A stretch of 64,000 nt of DNA, taken from Uloborus plumipes. Taxonomy: Eukaryota; Arthropoda; Arachnida; Araneae; Uloboridae. Numbering within the stretch: the stretch's first letter is position 1; every line of letters starts with the position of its first letter. The stretch spans positions 1-64,000 of the forward strand of contig JAXGGA010003391.1 of the NCBI GenBank assembly GCA_038373865.1, written 5' to 3'. Shown here in pieces: positions 60,286-64,000 of this stretch. The translations under genes and the position numbers were made by a program. The notes beneath the pieces were generated by a model. The model was given only the letters and a program-made list of their open reading frames with translations. It searched no databases and was not told the origin of the DNA.

Positions 60286-62270
60286 CAGGGCAATTCCACG
60301 GTAACTTACGTTACATTTTGATCAACTCTAATGCAGTTAGCTCCTTAGTACAGACAAATATTGTTATAAAAACCTTGTACAAAAGCATTCAGTGAAAATG
60401 ACAGTCAAAAGCAAAATTAAAATGCAAAAATATTCGATGCAGTTAAATTTTACAAAATTTAGCAGTCAAAAATAAGGCAGTAACTTATGTTACACAAAAA
60501 GGGAATGGCATAATATTAAAATTGGTTCTAAGGCAAATTTCTGCTCTATTACAGCTGTTTTCTTGTTTGAAGTATAGTTTATCAGTTTCTTATAATATTT
60601 AGGAATTAATTTTCATAAATTTAAAATTTTATTTTAATAATTGAATTTTATGGGAATTTTTAACTGGGTAACTTACGTTACAGTAACTTACGTTACAAAC
60701 TTTACTTACAAGCATATCTTTATTACAAAAATTAATGAATGAAAATTACAGCTTAGTTTAGATCAAAATACTGAAAATTAACAATTATGAGTTAAATTTA
60801 CAGAAATTTAATGCCAAACTCAATGATCAATCAAAAATATTACAAAACATAAGATTTTTAAATGCATACTGGCAGCTGGTATTAACAAGTTCAGGTAATT
60901 CTATTTTCGAATCATGTTTTCTCTTACAATAAATTTCCTCTGTCGTTTCTGGCCATTTCTAATTGGTTCCAACAGCAGCCATTACTTTTACTTTAAACTC
61001 GTTTTCTTCAATAATCATCACAACTCAAGGATACAATGTATTTTCGTACTTCACCACACACCAGTCACCAGCTTTTATCTCTGTTTTTTCCTGTTTCTTA
61101 AAATACTAACTAAACGAAACCCTACATTTTGTTCATTTCTGGTTCTTAAATGGTCATTGTCAATGTGCGGATCTTCAGAAAATATTTTCGATACATTTTG
61201 CTTTTTCTAACATATTTCAATACTATCAAGAGTGACTTTCATTTATGAATCTGTAATATCCACATGACTTTTCTCATACCCCTTCTAAAGCGCATCTTTT
61301 CTGCAGAGTTCAGTGGCATTTTAATGCAGAACAAAATATATTTCAATTGAAAGAGATAAACTATTTTTATATTTGTTTTTTCTGAAACATATTTGATAAC
61401 TTTAAATCATAACAGAAGTCATTTTTGAATAATTCATAGTACATTACCTCCTAAATATTCTGAATGCAGTGCTATTCTTTAAAGAGAATTTATATCTTAA
61501 TAGCCAAAAAGAAGCATGTAATTTATAATAAAGGTGTATTGTAATCTTATTAACAAACAGACATTTTAAGAAATATGAGTAATCTAAATTAATTAAATAC
61601 AGTACAATTAAAAGAATTATTGAATAAATTACTTCTATTAACCACATAGGTTTTATTTACATTTTTTTTATTTCGAAACACAAGTATTGAAGTTCTACTA
61701 AGGTAACTTACGTTATCTGCATATGTGGGTAACTTACGTTACACGTTTTAATTGTAGCACAAAAAATTAAATAAACAATATTCAAAAGAAAAGTACTGTT
61801 ATTTGCTTAGTACACATCTATAAGATAGAAAATATAACATAGTTAACATTGTATTGCCCTTTATTTATTTGCTGTAAAAACTTAAACATGTTTTTGGTAA
61901 CTTACGTTACATAGAACAGAGCCTTTTTGAAATTAACATAAATCACTTAATTAAATTGAAAACACTTGTTTCCTCAATTCACAATATTAATTTAAAGTGT
62001 AATAAACAACAATCTTCCTTTGTCACATTTATCTAATGGAAAAAATTGAAACTTATCAATGTTGAAAGTTTGACCATTTGCTTCACTGAAAATAAAGTAC
62101 TCTAATACCAACTTCAAAGTGTTGCCGAAACTAAAAAACTACATTCCTAACAAAAAATTGTTATAAATAAGAAACTTCTAACATTTTTAAAGCAAAAAAT
62201 ATGCATAACAATTACATTACTCGAGTTTAATTTTTTCAGCGCTTTTCCACACTTATATGGAATTGCCCAA
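60286..62270. mobile_element. ~2-kb element with seven GGTAACTTACGTTAC motifs, inserted in R4
   Basis: Ends CAGGGCAATTCCA and TGGAATTGCCCAA are inverted repeats. The motif GTAACTTACGTTAC occurs at 60301, 60480 (one change), 60668, 60683, 61703 (last base changed), 61729 and 61897, all in the same orientation. Each motif contains the inverted pair GTAAC/GTTAC. A decayed minus-strand coding remnant lies at 60901-61077. Flanks are CAA on both sides, a possible target duplication. Transposon family not identified. Confidence 0.7.
60901..61077 (-). pseudogene. Decayed C-terminal domain of a transposon-encoded protein
   Basis: The minus frame reads AGDWCVVKYENTLYP, stop, VVMIIEENEFKVKVMAAVGT, N, stop, KWPETTEEIYCKRKHDSKI, stop. 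The pattern GDWxxVKYxNxxYPG-x-V...NWKWPxxxDxxxY resembles a small SH3/Tudor-like C-terminal domain common in arthropod transposon and domesticated proteins. Both internal stops fall where Gly (GGA) and Trp (TGG) would be expected. Recognition is by memory of the pattern only. Confidence 0.45.
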
Positions 62271-62480
62271 CAAGCTGGTGGTGTACTGCATGTTTCTGTC
62301 TTAGCCCTGGCTTAGGGGCGTTACTTACTGCTTTATACCCGAGCTTTGCCTCAAAATTTTCAAGTTGTTCCGTACCAAGTACGGTCGCTAGCTGGTGTTC
62401 TAATTTCACATTACTTACCAGTTTTTGTTGGCTCTCTTTTCTCTATAAGAGGATTTTTGCTCCCAGCTCGTTTAATTCCT

Positions 62481-62530
62481 ATTCCATGCTGATGAGTGCA
62501 TAATAAGCACGAAACTGCAATCCATGGATG
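62481..62530 (+). ncRNA. Near-intact type I hammerhead motif (R4 last unit)
   Basis: UUCCAUG, CUGAUGA, GUGC-AUAAUAA-GCAC, GAAAC-UGCA-AUC, CAUGGAUGG. Stem I UCCAUG/CAUGGA pairs perfectly over 6 bp. Stem III has one C-A mismatch because GUC is AUC. The cleavage triplet AUC is still permissible for hammerheads. Confidence 0.75.
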
Positions 62531-62681
62531 GAATAAACGAGCTGGTGGCGTATTGAATGCTGCACTGAGTTATGTTAAATTTAAAACAAAATCTAACATT
62601 TTTGAAAACGTAATTTTATTCATCAGTTAGTTATTGAATGAAGTAACGGATTTCACGCTTTAACGATGACTTATATAAATA

Positions 62682-64000
62682 CTAGCAAAAATACCCGGCG
62701 TTGCCTGGGTCAGTAATAATATTGAGAAACAATTTATATACTCACCTTTGTTTCTTTTTTCCTGAACTGAAGGAACTCAAAACTTGCCGCTTTGACGATT
62801 GTTAAAATGTCGCCAAATTTTTGGGTAAACTGTTTTGGGACACCTAGGATAATTTTGCCCCCTCCTTACTTTATGAAAATACATTAAGTATTATTATGTC
62901 ACTAATTTTTGTCAGAGAAATAGTCATCAAATGCTGATATACTATTGCGGACTATAAAATGACGTTAAAAGTTTTTGTCCTAATGATTTCGAAATTAATA
63001 GGAAACATTTAGCAATTATTTGTGCAAAAATGCAAATTAATGGTAATTTTAGTCTTGTTTAAGGGTTTTATTAATTTAGTATGTGGATTACTTTTCTTTT
63101 TGACATACTTTTAAAAAGGTTTTTAATGCATACATATGGAATCGGAAAACAAAAGAAAAGAAAAAACTCAACTTTTCAAATATGGGAGTATTATATCGAT
63201 GATTAAGATTTTGCCGCAGTCGATAAATATCAGACAATAATCGTTTTATTTTGTTTACGTCGTGTAAAAAGTAAAGTATTATTACGTAGTCTTTGGCACA
63301 AAAACTGGTTTCAGTTGAAAAAATCGCCGAGAATCTCAGTTACTAAAATCTTGCACCAAATTTGGCAAAATTCCTGTTCAATCGGATACTAAGAAACTGC
63401 CCTATTATAAGTACCCCGAGAAAGTGACAAATCACCGCAAACAAATTTTAAAAATGCCGTTAAGTTGTATTTAAAGCTCCATCAAATTGGAAAATAATGA
63501 ACCTAATCTATTTATTAGTTGCCAATCTCTTCTAGCGGTTACGTTATCGATACTCTAAAACACATATTTACAAAACTCGAGAAAATAATTAACGTAGTGA
63601 ACAATCTTCTAATAAAGGAATACAATTTATTCTACAAAATCATATTTGCACGTCTCAAAGCAACTTAAAACTAAGACTATAAAATGTTTTAAGTAAAAAT
63701 CATGATAAGCTCATTAGAGAGCGGGCGCGCGAGCGTTTCCAATCTCTATGTAAAAGCCTGGATATTAAATATGAAGCTGAAAAAAAATTACATTTTGATT
63801 TGACTTGAGAAAAGCCTTGAACAATTAATGCGAATAGCGGAAATGATACACGCAATTCTAGCTATCGACAGGGACGGGAGTTGAGATGATGCACTAAATA
63901 CTGAATTAGTTTGTTGAAAGCCTTCGCGGATTTATGCGAAAAATGTACCTTAAATTGGAATGAAAAAAGCGCTACCAATCGAACTTTTTCGAATATCGTT
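62682..64000 (-). mobile_element. Reverse-oriented Helitron, 3' end and interior (runs off window)
   Basis: Starts CTAGCAAAAATACCCGG (minus-strand 3' CTAG end) with hairpin ACCCGG/CTGGGT. 63775-64000 is nearly identical to 57795-58018 of the Helitron at 57055 (GATTTGACTTGAGAAAAGCC, GATACACGCAATTC, GAACTTTTTCGAATATCGTT). The 5' end lies outside the window. Confidence 0.75.

Larger units (their letters stand above)
56854..62560 (+). mobile_element. Tandem ribozyme-repeat array R4, split by two insertions
   Basis: Units of ~261 bp (spacing of the cleavage triplets ending at 60009 and 60270). Landmarks are CTTAGCCCTGGCTTAGGGGC, TTTGCCTCAAAATTTTCAAG, GCGGTCGCTAGCTGGTGTTC, CTCTATAAGAGGGTTTTTGC, CCAGCTCGTTTATTTCCTAT and the hammerhead. 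Array pieces: 56854-57054, 59975-60285 and 62271-62560. A Helitron pair (57055-59974) and a 2-kb element (60286-62270) interrupt the array at sites that are intact in sister units. Confidence 0.82.
53996..64000 (+). other. Start of the next fibrillin intron (open at window end)
   Basis: Begins at donor GTGAGT and has no recognisable exon to the window end. It holds a TTAA element (54648-55346), the split ribozyme-repeat array (56854-62560) and a further Helitron (from 62682). 54000-54640 and 55350-56850 contain nothing I can name. Confidence 0.65.

Overview
This is an AT-rich eukaryotic (animal) window, most likely from a spider or another chelicerate. That placement is inference: it rests on the repeat content and on an arthropod-like fibrillin with long introns. 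Nothing prokaryotic is present. The only host gene I can support is a fibrillin on the + strand. Its five exons (3972-4220, 8254-8349, 37895-38089, 41680-41805, 53870-53995) join into an open 792-nt stretch of 264 codons. All have AG/GT borders and phase-1 introns. In order they encode an EGF-like module with a Gly/Pro-rich tail, a second EGF-like module, the nine-cysteine first hybrid domain, and two calcium-binding EGF modules. This is the N-terminal fibrillin order. The N-terminal FUN region should lie upstream of the window and the first TB domain downstream. The introns are 4.0, 29.5, 3.6 and 12.1 kb, and the window ends inside the next one.

Nearly everything else is intronic and rich in mobile DNA, much of it nested. 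1-8 kb: a 650-bp palindromic TA-flanked MITE, a small TTAA-flanked element, and a complete Helitron inserted in the terminal repeat of a DUF4817-type DNA transposon. 8.8-10 kb: exactly 15 copies of a 77-bp unit. 10.7-10.9 kb: a large palindrome carrying two hammerhead ribozymes. 11-18 kb: several MITEs, one nested in another, and a 144-bp tandem repeat. 19-26 kb: ATCT and TA microsatellites, a Jockey-like reverse-transcriptase remnant, and a Helitron with a broken helicase end sitting exactly inside a (TA)n tract. 27-30 kb: two opposed TTAA elements. 34-38 kb: more DNA transposons. 39-41 kb: an internally deleted Tc1 element. 42-56 kb: TTAA elements, a tRNA-derived SINE with target duplication, and foldback elements. 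56-62.6 kb: a tandem ribozyme-repeat array split by a Helitron pair and by a 2-kb element carrying a sevenfold repeated 14-15-bp motif. 62.7-64 kb: the start of another Helitron.

The most striking non-obvious signal is a family of dispersed repeats at 10.7, 45.8/48.2, 50.4 and 56.9-62.6 kb. They carry type I hammerhead self-cleaving ribozyme motifs: the CUGANGA core, stem II, GAAA, a minimal two-base-pair stem III and a paired stem I. Substitutions between copies are compensatory in stems I and II. The tandem ~261-bp spacing and a 14-bp target duplication around one copy fit metazoan retrozymes, small non-autonomous retroelements thought to move through circular RNA.
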